Assembly (NCBI GenBank): GCA_045647865.1
Contig: JAZRMW010000034.1
Span: 50,089-114,088, forward strand
DNA: 64,000 bases
Direction: 5' to 3'
Source of the DNA: Phocaeicola_A sp045647865
GTDB lineage: Bacteria > Bacteroidota > Bacteroidia > Bacteroidales > Bacteroidaceae
Shown: positions 1 to 12,600 of the stretch, in pieces
Numbering within the stretch: the first letter of the stretch is position 1
Layout of the letters: the number at the start of each line of letters is the position of its first letter
Notes under the pieces: generated by a model
What the model was told of the DNA's origin: nothing
Seen by the model: the letters and a program-made list of their open reading frames with translations, nothing else
Database searches by the model: none
Made by a program: the position numbers and the translations under genes

Positions 1-70
1 CAGCGAGCAGGCTATTTCCTACAGCACTCATTTCTGTGTGCGAGAAAAGAACATATTCAGTGCGAGAATT
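1..70. repeat. Remnant of the cassette-type intergenic repeat at the window edge
   Basis: The first 30 bases match the linker seen between cassettes elsewhere in the window (CAGCGAGCAGGCTATTT, followed by CACAGC-like sequence). They are followed by TTTCTGTGTGCGAGAA, which matches the right arm of a cassette. The element therefore probably extends left of the window. From 71 to about 240 I see no gene; the stretch is AT-rich with T runs at 154-163 and 198-212. Confidence 0.7.
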
Positions 71-197
71 TTCCGCTTGGGACAAAGAGAAAGCATCCAC
101 ACATTAATGCACGTTGGTGTGCAGTTTTATGATTTTTTGGACTTGTGATTATCCCTTTTTTTTACTATCCCTTTACAATCTGATAGTTAGCCCTTTA

Positions 198-212
198 TTT
201 TTTTTTTTTTTT
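198..212. repeat. Homopolymer tract of 15 T
   Basis: A run of 15 consecutive T lies about 30 bases upstream of the proposed -33 element of the giant-gene promoter. Tracts this long are prone to slipped-strand length change. Whether it alters expression here is inference. Confidence 0.8.
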
Positions 213-241
213 GTTAAATTTTTGTATTTTACCATGTATTT

Positions 242-274
242 CTTGTAATTTTTCCAAAAAAATAAATACCTTTG
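242..274 (+). promoter_or_regulatory. Bacteroidales promoter for the giant repeat protein gene
   Basis: TACCTTTG at 267-274 fits the -7 consensus TAnnTTTG. CTTG at 242-245 sits 21 bases upstream, in the -33 position. Transcription would begin near 281, leaving an unusually long leader of about 390 bases before the start codon at 674. Confidence 0.65.
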
Positions 275-280
275 CACCGA

Positions 281-673
281 CCTTGGTGTGTACTCTTTGC
301 CCATTTGTACGGACAAAAGAGGACGTGCGTGGTCGATGACATAGTGAAAAGGTGTTTGCTTGGCACTGTAGTTCAGAGACTTAGAGGACTCGTAGATCCT
401 GTCAGTTTGTGAAAGACAACGCTATGGTAGATGCCCATCGAGAATGAGTTAGATTCCGTGACAATCCGCTGTACTGCAATGACAGTTGCAGGTTTTGTTG
501 GCTTTATACTCTTCAACGTGGGGAACTACACAGCTTGTCCCAGCAAGCGGGGGCATGCAGGTAGTCTGAGTGTCGGACGAAGTAATAAGTACAGATTCTC
601 ACACTTTTTCTTGATTAATTAATTACTTTAAACTAATGTCTGGTTTGGGGAATCTGCGGACACATTTTTAACT
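281..673 (+). promoter_or_regulatory. Long 5' leader of the giant gene, possibly structured
   Basis: Nearly 400 bases separate the likely promoter from the start codon, and I see no convincing coding frame. The 63-aa frame at 431-622 resembles nothing known. Local hairpins can be drawn: TTTGT/ACAAA around 305-320, CTGCAA/TTGCAG around 474-492 and GCTTG/CAAGC around 533-550. I do not recognise a known riboswitch or RNA family. Confidence 0.4.
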
Positions 674-3600
674 ATGAGGCAAAAACATTTCATGTTCGCT
701 CTTGTCGTGATGTTGAGTTTTGCTTTTTCAGCTTTTGCCCAGACTATAAATAGTGCGGACGAATTGAAAGCAGCGCTCGAATCTACACAGAGTACAAGTG
801 TTGTCTTAGGGAATGATATTGAGCTTGATGCTCAGATTACTATTCCCAAGAAAACTGCTCACACTTTGGATTTGAATGGTAAAAAAGTTACCGGCGGAAT
901 TTACGTTTACGGTACTTTGACCATTAATGACAAAGTAGGAGGTGGTAAGTTAACCGCTAATACCTATGTATTGAATGGTGCGGGAGGCTCTAAGATTATC
1001 CTTAACGGTGGTAAGGTTTACCGCGGTTCAAGTTGGTCGGTATACACCACAGGTAGTTTTGTTGTTAACGGTGGCGAGGTACTAAACACTATTCGAGTTG
1101 CCGGATCTGGAACAGTTGAACTCAATGGTGGTACTGTCGCATCTGTTCAGGTAACAAGCGGTAATCTGAATATTACCGATTCTGATGCTACAGTTACTGG
1201 TACTCTTAACATTGAAAAAGGCGCTAAAGGAGTTGACATCTCAGCCGGTACAATCAACGGTGACGTAACAATTGCCAGCGAGGCTACGGATAAAGTTGCC
1301 ATCTCCGGTGGTTCATTCAAAGACGCAGACGCTATCAAGGACTATCTTCCAAGTGGCTCAGCTCTCCTCCAAAAGCCTGATGGTACTTACGAGATTGTAG
1401 CAGGTTTGCTTAAGATTGGGGATACCTATTATCCTACTCTTGATGCAGCTTTTGCCGCAGCTAAGGATGGCGCGACTATCGAACTTATCAACCAGGATGG
1501 TGCAGTCATCGCCATGAACGGTTCACTGTATGGCAAGAACGTTACCATCACAGGTACTGCTAAGGTTGACTGGAACAAGGGCTTCTTGTTCGTAGGTCGT
1601 GGAGGTGAAGGCAATGCAACTCTTACATTCGAGGATGCAAACCTCACTTCTGCTTCTGAAAGCAAGTCTTACGGTATCCACGTATCAGGTCGCGAGAAGG
1701 GTACAAACAATAAGTACGATGGTACTTTGGTAATCAAGAACTCGGAGATTGAACTCGACTATTTGATTAATAGAGGAGCTATTGAACTTAATAAAGCCGC
1801 TCTGACTGTAAAGAATGGTTTCGGTATTGCCGGTCGTCCTGCAAAAGAAACAGAGAACAATCAGGATGCAACAGCTACCATCACATTGAATAAGGAGTCT
1901 AAGCTCGTTGTGAACAATCACAACGGTATGGGACTTGGCCTAGCAAGCACATCGCTTGAAGGCTATGGTATCATGAACATCGATGAGACCTCTACATTCA
2001 AGGCTGAGAAACCATTCAGTGTAACTGCTAACGGTACAATGAATGTAGCAGGTAATGCTGTTGTTGCTGGTACATTGACCAACAACGGTGCTATCGTTCT
2101 CACAAACGCTAAGGCTTCATTGACTTCTAGCGAGTGTGGCAACGTAACTACTAACGTAGCTAACAAGGTTGTTTCTTACAACAACGGTGCTTACAAACTG
2201 ATTGATGTAATAGCTAAGATTGGTGAGCAGGGTTACACCTCTCTTCAGGCTGCTATCAACGCAGTGAAGAACAGTGAGACTATCACATTGATTGCTGACT
2301 GTGCAGAGAATGTAACAGTTGTTCAGGCTCCCAATGTGAAGTTTACTATCGATGGTGCTCAAAAGACTATGACAGGTGCTATCACTATTGATGGCAAGAG
2401 CGAGGCTTATGCTACTGCAGGCGTCACTATCAAGAATGTGAAGTTTGATGCTACTAACGTCGCAGTGGACGCTTGCATCAATCTCAGCAATGGTACAACA
2501 GCAACACGTTACACCAACAATGTAACAGTTGAGAACTGTACATTCACAGGTGGTAATAAGGAGAAGGCTGCTATCAAGTCTTACCAGGGTGGTGATAAGA
2601 ACCTTGCTGTAACTGGTTGTACAGCTGACGATACAATGCACTCTTTGATTCAGGCTGCTAATATCGCAGGTGTTGTGGTGGATAACTGTACTGTTAAGTC
2701 AAAGAACGGTATTAACTTGAACTCTTCTTCAAATGTTGAAATCAAGAACTCTACAATCGACGTTAACGGTTATGCTGTACGCGCCGGTGTCAGCGGTGGT
2801 TCAAGTGGTAAGGTTGAACTTACAAACAACACATTGAAGACAAATGGCAGCGAAGATGCTGTTATCGTGATTCGTGGTACAGCTTCTGAGCAGATTAACC
2901 TCGCAATGTCACAGAACGTTGTAAGCGGTACAACTCACATTAGCGGTACTACCAACAAGACAAAGGTTTCTGCCGAGGCTAACTATTGGGACGGTAAGAA
3001 TGCTCCTGTAGTAGCACAGGGTAACACTGCTGTGAAGGTTAACTCATATTATAACAATGAGAATCTCGCGCCTGAGAACCTTGTTCGTAACCAGATGGGT
3101 GGTCAGATAATTGCTTATACCGAAGGTCATAGAATCTGGGGTGAAGTTTGGGGTAACGCGGTTGAAAGCTTCGTTATCAAGGTGCTCGATGCTCAGGGCA
3201 ACGTTATGGGTACTTCAAGCCTCAACAATGTTAATGGCATCATCGACGGTGACGTGACCGCTACATGGAGCATCAACTTCGCAGGTACATCAAGTGATTA
3301 CTGGACTGTGAACTGGACAAATGCACCTACTTATAGCAATATGCCTGCTAAGGTTCAACTTTGGGTTGATGGCAAGAATGTAAGTGAGGGTAATGTACAG
3401 CTCAATGGTCCTGATGGTCTCAACAAGGTCTCAGTTGCAACTGTAGATGCAGACGGAAAGATTATTGCTATGCATAAGACATTTGAGGCTGCTGTTGCTG
3501 CAGGTGACAATGTTGCTATTCTCAGAGCTGGCACATACAAAGTTCCTACTGGTAAGAACCTCACCATCACAGGTGCTGTTGAGGGTGTTAAGTTTGCAAA

Positions 3601-6600
3601 CATCGGTGCTCATAACATGGGCGGTGCAAGCATGACATTCAACAATGTTACATTCGAGTATGGTAATGAAAACTACAAGGGCTTGCAGCACTCTGGCAAC
3701 TTGGTTTACAACAGCTGTACCTTCAACGGTCAGGTATTCCTCTATGGTCAGAGCGAGACATTCAACAAATGTACCTTCAACCAGACAAGCGCTGATGCTT
3801 ACAACGTTTGGACATACGGTGCTCAGGAAGTTGCATTCAACGAGTGTACATTCAACTCTGCAGGTAAGTCAGTGCTTATCTACCACGAGAACGCTACTAT
3901 GTTCAACAACGTAGCTGTTACTAATACTACATTCAACGCTTCAAAGGCTGTTGATGGTAAGGCTGCTATCGAAATGGATGCAAGCTTGACTGCTGGTATC
4001 AACTTGACGATTGACGCTGCTACAACTGCTACAGGCTTTGCCAATGGTAACGTATCTGGCAACTCTCTCTGGAACAACAAGAAGGGTAATGCCGACGCTG
4101 CAAACAACGATATCACTGTTAAGGTTGGTGACGAGACTGTTCTTGCTCCTGTATATGAGGCCCAGATTGGTGAAAAGGGTTACAGAAAGCTTCAGGATGC
4201 TATCAATGCAGTGAAGGATGGTGAGACAGTTTATATTGTTAGCGACTTCACCGGTAACATCACTCTTACCGAGAAGGTAGATCTCCACTATACTCTTGAC
4301 GGTAACGGCAAGAAGTTCAACGGTTCTATCTCTGTTAACTCATTGAGCGATACTAACGACAACCGTCGTATTACTATCAAGTCTATCCTCTTTGTAGATG
4401 AAACAGCTGCTGCAGTTGACTTCATTTCAAGCGTTAATACAAATCATTATCCTCGTTTGACAATCGAAGAGTGTTCATTTACTGGATCAGGTGATGAAAA
4501 AGACGTTGCTGTTCGCTTGAAGTCAAGCCACAGTGTGGTAATCAAGGATTGTGTGGGTACAGACTTACACTCATTCTTGCAGAACACTTCTGGTTGGAAC
4601 CTCACAATTGAGGGTGTAGTTGTTTCTGACTCTAAGGGCGGTTTGGCTCTTGGTACAGTACAGGGCGTGACTGTTAAGGGTTCTACTATCAATGTTGAAG
4701 GATACGGTATCCGTATCGATGCTGACACTTACAACAACAATGCAGTAATCGAAGGCAACAAGGTAACAGCATTCATCCCTGTTGTTGTTCGTAAGGTTAA
4801 TGCAGAAAGTAACGTAACATTCACAGACGAGAACACATTCACTGCTAAGAACAATGACGGTAAGTGGATGGTTATCGGTACTACAGAGTACGAGGAAGGT
4901 GTTGCACTCCCAGCTGAGGTTGCTACAGGTAATGTTGTTGTAGCACTCAACGGCAATGGCCTTGGCTACGACGGTATCCACGGTGCTGGTCTTGCAGGTA
5001 AGGGTACAGCCGAGGCTCCATACCTTATTAATAATGTAGCCGAGCTCGAAATCTTCCGCAACAGCGTTAATGCTGGTTCAGCCAAGTACAGCAAGCCTGG
5101 TCTTTGCGTAGCTCTCGGTGATGACATCGACATGACGGGTGTTAACTGGGTAGGTATCGGTACTGCTACTGCTGACCACGGATTCATGGGTAACTTCGAT
5201 GGTAAGACCTTTAAGATAAAGAACCTTACTATTGATAATCCAACTCTCGATGGCGACGGTTATGCTTACGCTGGTCTCTTCGGTGTAACTGAGGGTACTG
5301 ATAAGGACAACCAGAATACTATCAAGAACTTGACTATTGAGAATGTGACTATCAACACTACAGGTAACATTGCAGCTGCTGCAATCGCTTATCCTTACTA
5401 CACTATCGTTGAGAATGTGAAGGTTTGCGGTAACATCGCCATCACTGGTGGTGACTACACCGCCGGTGCACTTGCTTACACTCGTCGTTGCGTGAACGCA
5501 AGCAACATTGCAGTTGTTGGTAACGCAGGTTCATTCGTTAAAGGTAAGCAGACAGTCGGTGGTGTTATCTCTGACATCCAGATGAACGGTGGTCTCACTG
5601 CTGTTTACTCTAATTTCAGTGCAGAAGGCATTACAGTTACTGGTGAAAAGAGTGTCGGTGGTATCGCTGGTATCATCGCTACACAGACTCTCAACGGTGC
5701 TACTGTTAAGAACGTGACCTTGGACAGCACAGATGAATTCGCAGGTGTTGTTGCAGGTCGTTTGGGCGGTACATCTACCATCTCTAACGTAGTATCTGAG
5801 AACGTAACAGGCGCAACAGCAGTTATTGGTGCTACTTACGATGGCGCTAAGGCTGTTGAAGCACGCATTGGTGATACTTACTATTCTGCATTTGCTGCTG
5901 CATACACAGCTGCTAAGGCTGGCGAGACAGTGACCATGCTTGCTGACCTCAACATGAGCGAAATCCTTGTTCTTGACAAGGCCATCACGCTCGACGGTAA
6001 CGGCAAGAAGTTGACTTCTACAGCCGGTCGCGCTATCAACGTAGATTGCGAGGGCAATGTTGGTATCAAGAATCTTACTATCAATGCAAGCGGTGAGCGT
6101 GCAATCAACGTAATCAACAAACCTGCTAACGTAACAATCGAAGGCGTTACTGCAACAGCTGCCAACTACACTGTAAACGTTGCTGCTTCTGCCGGTGCTG
6201 CTAAGGTTGCAATCGAAAACTCTAACCTCACAGGTTTGAACACTGTTAACGTGACAGCTGCTGGTGCAGAGGTAACCATCAATGGTGGTACAATCACTTG
6301 CAACGACCAGACTGATGCAGAGTACTATGCTGCTCTTAATTTGACCAAGGAGGCTGTGGGCGCTAAGATTGCTGCTACAGGTGTTACATTCGACATCAAG
6401 GGCGACTCTAAGAAGGCTTCTAACGGTGCTGTGGATGGTGAAATAACAATCGATGGCAAGACTGAGGAAGTTGATGTAATTGTAGCTTACATCCAATATG
6501 GTAACTACTACAATAGCTACACCTCTATTGAGGCTGCTATCGCTAAGGCTAAGGACGGTGAAACTATCGGTCTTATCCGCGACATCACAGCTTCTGATAT

Positions 6601-9600
6601 CATCACGATCAACAAGGCCATCACGCTCGATGGTAATGGCAAGACCTTGACTTCTACAGCTGGTCGCGCTATCAACGTAGATTGCGAGGGCAATGTTGGT
6701 ATCAAGAACCTTACAATCAATGCAAGCGGTGAGCGTGCAATCAACATTATCCAGAAGCCTGCTAACGTAACAATCGAGAACGTTACTGCAACAGCTGCTA
6801 ACTATACTGTGAATTTGGCTTCTTCTGCCGGTGCTGCTAAGGTTGCAATCAGCAACTCTACATTGAACGGTCTCTGCACAGTTAACGTTTCTGCTGCAGG
6901 TGCACAGGTGACTGTTGATAAGAGTACAGTAAACTGTAACGACAACAACACAACCGTTGGCGAGTCTTATGCAGCTCTCAGCTTGAATAAGGAGGCCGTA
7001 GGTGGTTCAATCGTTGCTACAGAATCTACTATCAACGTTGCCGCTGGTTCTGACTCTATGAAGGGTAGAAACAGTGCTGAAAATGGTACTGTAACAATCA
7101 ACGGTTCTACAGACGGTGTTGCTGTAATGGTTGCTGTAATTACCTACGAGGGATCAGATTACTATCACAGCTTCTCATCACTCGCTGAGGCTGTTGAATT
7201 TGCTAAGGCAGGCGATGTGATTACACTGATCCGCGACATCACAACTTCTGCTCAAATCAACATCAACAAGAACGTTGCAATCGACGGTTGTGAAAAGAAG
7301 TTGACTGTTAATGCCGCTCGTGGTTTCCAGATTACCGGTGGTACTGTTGCAATCAGCAACTTGACTATCGATATGCCTAACGCTGCTGAAGGCAACCGTG
7401 GTATCAACCTCTATAACGGTGACACTAACGCTGCTCTCGACGTTACATTGAACAATGTTACCATTAACGGTGGCAAGGCATACGCTGTGAATATCGGTGG
7501 TGGTAAGGACAACAAGTTGACCATCAATGGTTCTACATTGACAGGTTATGCTGCTATCAATGTTCATACTTCTTCAATGAACCACACTATCGTTGTTGAC
7601 GGTTCTACGCTGAACGGTAAGAACCACAACAATAATTACAGCTTCGGTACTGTAGTTGTAGATGGTACAAATGCTCACTCATTGACCATTACAAATACAA
7701 CAATCACAACTGAGAACCTTGAGGGTGTTACCAGCAAGTACGATAAGGTTGTTGTAAGTGCTAACTGTACTCTCAATTGGGATGGCGGTGAAGCAGCTGT
7801 ACGTAGTATCTTGGCCGATTCTAAGAAGGGCAAACTCTACTACACTGACCTTCAGAAAGCTATCGACGATGCTGCTGAGGTTTCTGGTACTGTTCAGATT
7901 CTTGGTAACATCACAGCTACTAAGTCTATCGCTATTCCTGCTGCTAAGAAGGTTACTATCGACCTCAACGGCAAGACTATCACTGGTACTGACAATGAGA
8001 CAAAGAGCTACGGTTTGATTAACATCAACCCGGGTGCTGAGTTGACTATCAACGACGCTACTGGCAACGGTGCTATCAAGTTGACAGCTACCAACAACCG
8101 CGGTTGGAATGCTTACTCTTCAGTAATCTCTAACCAGCGTGGTAAGCTCACTGTTAACGGTGGTACAATCGAACACCTTGGCGGTACAGACATGGCTTAT
8201 GCTATCGACAACCTCACCAATACAGGCGCTCAGAAGGCTGAGACTGTAATCAACGGTGGTGTTATCAAGTCAACCTACCGTGCTATCCGTCAGTTCTTGA
8301 ACAGCACAAGCGCTCAGAACATCTTGACAGTTAACGGCGGTACAATCGAGGGTATTAACAAGTCTATCTGGATGCAGGATGCTAATAAGTCTGCTAACCC
8401 GGGTGCTTTGAACGTAGCTGCTGCTGCTAAGTTGAATGGCGATGTTTACCTCACTGTAACTGCCGGTTCTACTGAATGGCCTGTAAATGTTGCTGTTGCT
8501 GCTGCTGCATTGCAGGGCGAAAGCAAGGTGCTCACCACTAACGTACCTGCTGGTTACGATGTAGCTGAGGTTAACGGCACATACGGTATTTACACCGGTG
8601 TTGCCAAGATTGGTACAGCATACTATGAAACATTGAAGGCTGCTGTTGCTGCTGCTCAGACAGGTGAAACTATCACATTGATTGATAATGTTGAGGCTTC
8701 TGAGGTTATCCTCCTTGACAAGTCACTTACAATCAATGGTAACGGCTACAAGGTAACATCTAACGCTACTCGTGTATTCCGCGTAACAACAGCCAATACC
8801 GAGGTTACATTGAACGATGTAAATATGGTATCAACCGCCAAGGTTGTATATCCCAACGATGTTCGTGGTATCTCTATCGATATCGTGGATAATGTTAAGT
8901 TGACCTTGAACAACTGTTCTGTTGACTTCACCGATGCTTCGGCTAACGACTGGGCATACGCTGTGAACGTAACAGGTGGTAACAATCACGTTGTAACAGT
9001 TAACGGTGGTACATATGAAGGTGCTAACGTAATCAACGTTCGCAGTACTAACAGCTCTGTTGTAGTTAAGAATGCAACTCTTACTTCTTTGTATCCTAAC
9101 AACGATACATACTATGGTGCTTGTATCTATGTAATTCAGAATAACAACACTTCTGTAGAGGCAACAGGCAATACTTTCAACGGTGACAATGCTTACGCAT
9201 TCAACCTTGGAAATGGTAATCCTCTTACAGAGTCTGACAACATTGACAACACCAAGTATGTTGTAGCTATGATTGGTGACGCATACTATACTTCTATCCA
9301 GGATGCTATTGAAGCAGCTCAGGATGGCGAGACTGTAAGACTCATCCAGAACGTTAAGATGGATACCAAGACCCTTGCAACCCAGAACGATGGCTATGCA
9401 GTTCTCGTTAATGTTAATGGCAAGAAGGTAACTCTCGACCTCAACGGCAAGAAGGTTACTGTAAATGCTGCAGCTGCTGACTTGGCTGCTGTTAAGGGCA
9501 AGATGCTTCTCACTGTGTTCCACGCAGATACCAACGGCGAATTGACACTTACCGATAACACTGCCGATAAGGCCGGTGCTGTTGTTGTAAATGTAAATGA

Positions 9601-12600
9601 TGCTACTGTATATAGCGTATTTGCTAGCGAAAGCCAGTATAGCGACAAGTCTGAGAGCGGTAAGCTGACAGTGAATGCAGGTAACTACACTACTGTAGGT
9701 AAGGTCGCTAACGCTATGTTCTTCACCGATGCAAACGAGGTAATCACCGTTAACGGTGGTAACTTCCACTGCGATCAGGTTTCTAATACAGCTAACTATC
9801 CTTGGATGTTCAACACACTTGGCAACAACGAACTTCACGTGACTGTTAACGGTGGTACATTCAATATTGACATCAACCACCAGCACCGTCCATTTGAGGT
9901 TAAGGTTCCCGAGACTTTGGCTGTGAAGGCTAATGACAACGGCACATGGACAGTTGTTGAGGCCGAGGCTTACATCACAGAGATGCTTGGCGCAACAGTT
10001 AACGAGGCCGGCGAATGGGGCCACAACGTTGGTTACGCTACTCTCGCCGAGGCTATCGCAGCTGTTAACGAACTTGGCAACAAGGTTTCTATTGCTAAGG
10101 ATCTTGAGTTGACAGAAACAGTGGTTGTTCCTGCTGACAAGACAATGGTTCTCGACCTCAATGGTAAGACAGTTACTATGAACGATGCTTCAGGTGCTGC
10201 TGCTGCATTGCTCAAGAACAATGGTAACTTGACTATCATGGATGGTACTGAGGCTAAGGCTGGTAAGCTCAGCTTCAAGACTACTACTCCAAGTGCTGCT
10301 AACGCTTACGCAAGCAACACAATCAGCAACTATGGTGTGATCACTATCGAAAGCGGTAATGTTGAGAACCTCTCTGTAGGTGGTGGCGCATGCTACGCTC
10401 TCGACAACTACGCAGGTAGCACAGCTACTATCAACGGTGGTAAGCTCACTGCTGAGAAGACTGCTGTTCGCATCTTCAACTGGACTAACGGTGAAGAGGC
10501 TAAGGCTACTATCAATATGAACGGTGGTGAAATCTACAGCAAGAACGGTTATGGTATCAATGTTAACTCTGGTAACGCTCCGTTCGTAGCTCTTAACATC
10601 GCCGGTGGTACTATCACTACTGACTATGCTGACTACAAACTTGCAGTATATGTAGTGAACAAGAACAGTGCAGAAAACTTCACTGCTAATGTGACTGGCG
10701 GTACATTCAACGGTATCTTCGCGCTCAACGGTGTAACTGCTCAGACAATGACGCAGGGTGCTGTGGCTGTAAGCGGTGGTACATTCGAGGGTGTTACTTG
10801 CTACGAGGATCCTGCATACGGCTTCGTAAGCGGTGGTACATTCAAGTCTGCTGTTGATGCTAAGGCTGTTGCTACAGGCTTCATCTGCAAGGACAACGGT
10901 GACGGCACATTCGGTGTTATCGTCGATCCTAAGCACGGCATGGTTGCTCAGATTAATAGAAATGACTACTACGCTGAGAACCAGTACTTCGCTACTATCA
11001 ATGACGCTGTTCAGGCTGCCGTAACTGGTGAGACTGTAACTTTGATTGCTGATGTTGAAACATCTGCTGCAAAACTTGCTACTATCAAGGACGATTATGC
11101 TGTATTGGTAGCTGTTAAGAATAAGCAGATTACTATTGACCTCAACGGTAAGAACGTAACTGTTACTCCTACAGCTGAGGAATTGGCCGGTGCTAAGGAT
11201 AAGATGTTGATGTCAGTATTCGGTATCGATACAGACGGTAACTTGACTCTTAAGGGTGAGGGTACTGTGAAGGTGAACGCTAACGGTGCTAATGTTTACT
11301 CACTTGCTACAGTTTACGGTGAAGGTGGTCAGCTCACTATCGAGAGCGGTAACTACGAGGCCGATGCTGTAATTGCAAGCGGTTCACTCATCTACGCTCA
11401 GCAGGCTGACTGCATCACTGTAAGCGGCGGTAACTTCAAGCTTGGTAACTTGGCTACAGGTTCTAACGGTTCACCCTGGATCTTCAACACCAAGGGTCAG
11501 AACTATACAGGTGTTAAGGTTCTTGGCGGTACATATCCTACAGATATCAACCACCAGTTCTGGGCTAACGAGGTACTCGTACCTGAGGCATACGCTCTCC
11601 AGAACAATGGCGATGGTACTTGGACTGTTGTTGATGCTGTGGCATACACCAATGAGTTGGCTACTTCACGCGGTGCTTCATGGCGTCACGTAGGTTATGC
11701 TTCTCTCGAAGACGCTATCGCAGCTACTGGTAAGTTCAACTGCCAGGATAACACTGTAACAATGATTCAGAACATCACTCTTGAGCCTATCACAATTGCT
11801 AACGGTGTTGAGGTAGCTATCGACCTGAATGGTAAGACCATCAGCGGTACTGACAACGGCACTGCAAGCTATGGTTTGATTACCAACAAGGGTGACTTGA
11901 CAATCAACGGTACTGGTGCTATCACATTGACTGCTACTCAGAACCGCGGTTGGAGCGCTTACTCTTCAGTAATCTCTAATCAGGTTGGCGGTAAGCTCAC
12001 TGTTAACGGTGGTACAATCCAACACCTTGGTGGTACAGACATGGCTTACGCTATCGATAACCTCACCAACGGTAAGGGTACTTACGCTGAGACTGAAATC
12101 AACGGTGGTGAAATCAAGTCAACATACCGTCCTATCCGTATGTTCTTGAACGGTACAGAGGCTGATAACATCCTCACTGTTAACGCGGGTACTATCGAAA
12201 GCACAGGCGGCAACAAGGCTGCTATCTGGATGCAGACTGCAGGCGACGTTGCTCACTCTGGTACTTTGTACGTAGGTGCAGATGCTGTAATCAAGAACAA
12301 TGTATATCTTGATGCTGATAACCTTAAGAACGTTCGTGAATATCCTGTTGAGGCTTACATCGCTAAGGCTGCTCTTGCTGAGGGTATGACTGTTCTTGCT
12401 GATAACATTCCTGCTGAGGCTGCCGCACTCGTTGAGTACGACACATTCTGGCAGGTTGAGCAGAAGAACCTTGCTGAGTTGACTATCGAGGATGATTGTG
12501 AAGAGTACATCAACAAGATTGAGAAGAATGTTGCTGAGTTGACTTACGAGCGTGAGTTTAAAGACACTCTGTGGCAGACAATCTACTTGCCGTTCGATGT

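Noticed and set aside
431..622. 63-aa open frame in the leader of the giant gene
   Set aside because: No similarity to known proteins, unlike-coding composition and no ribosome-binding signal. Better explained as leader RNA.
8831..10024. Long minus-strand open frame (397 aa) opposite the first giant gene, and similar ones (e.g. 14655-16118, 487 aa)
   Set aside because: They are shadows of repetitive, strongly codon-biased plus-strand coding sequence, where codons that would read as stops on the other strand are rare. Their translations are compositionally odd (Ser/Val/Cys-rich) and match no family I know.
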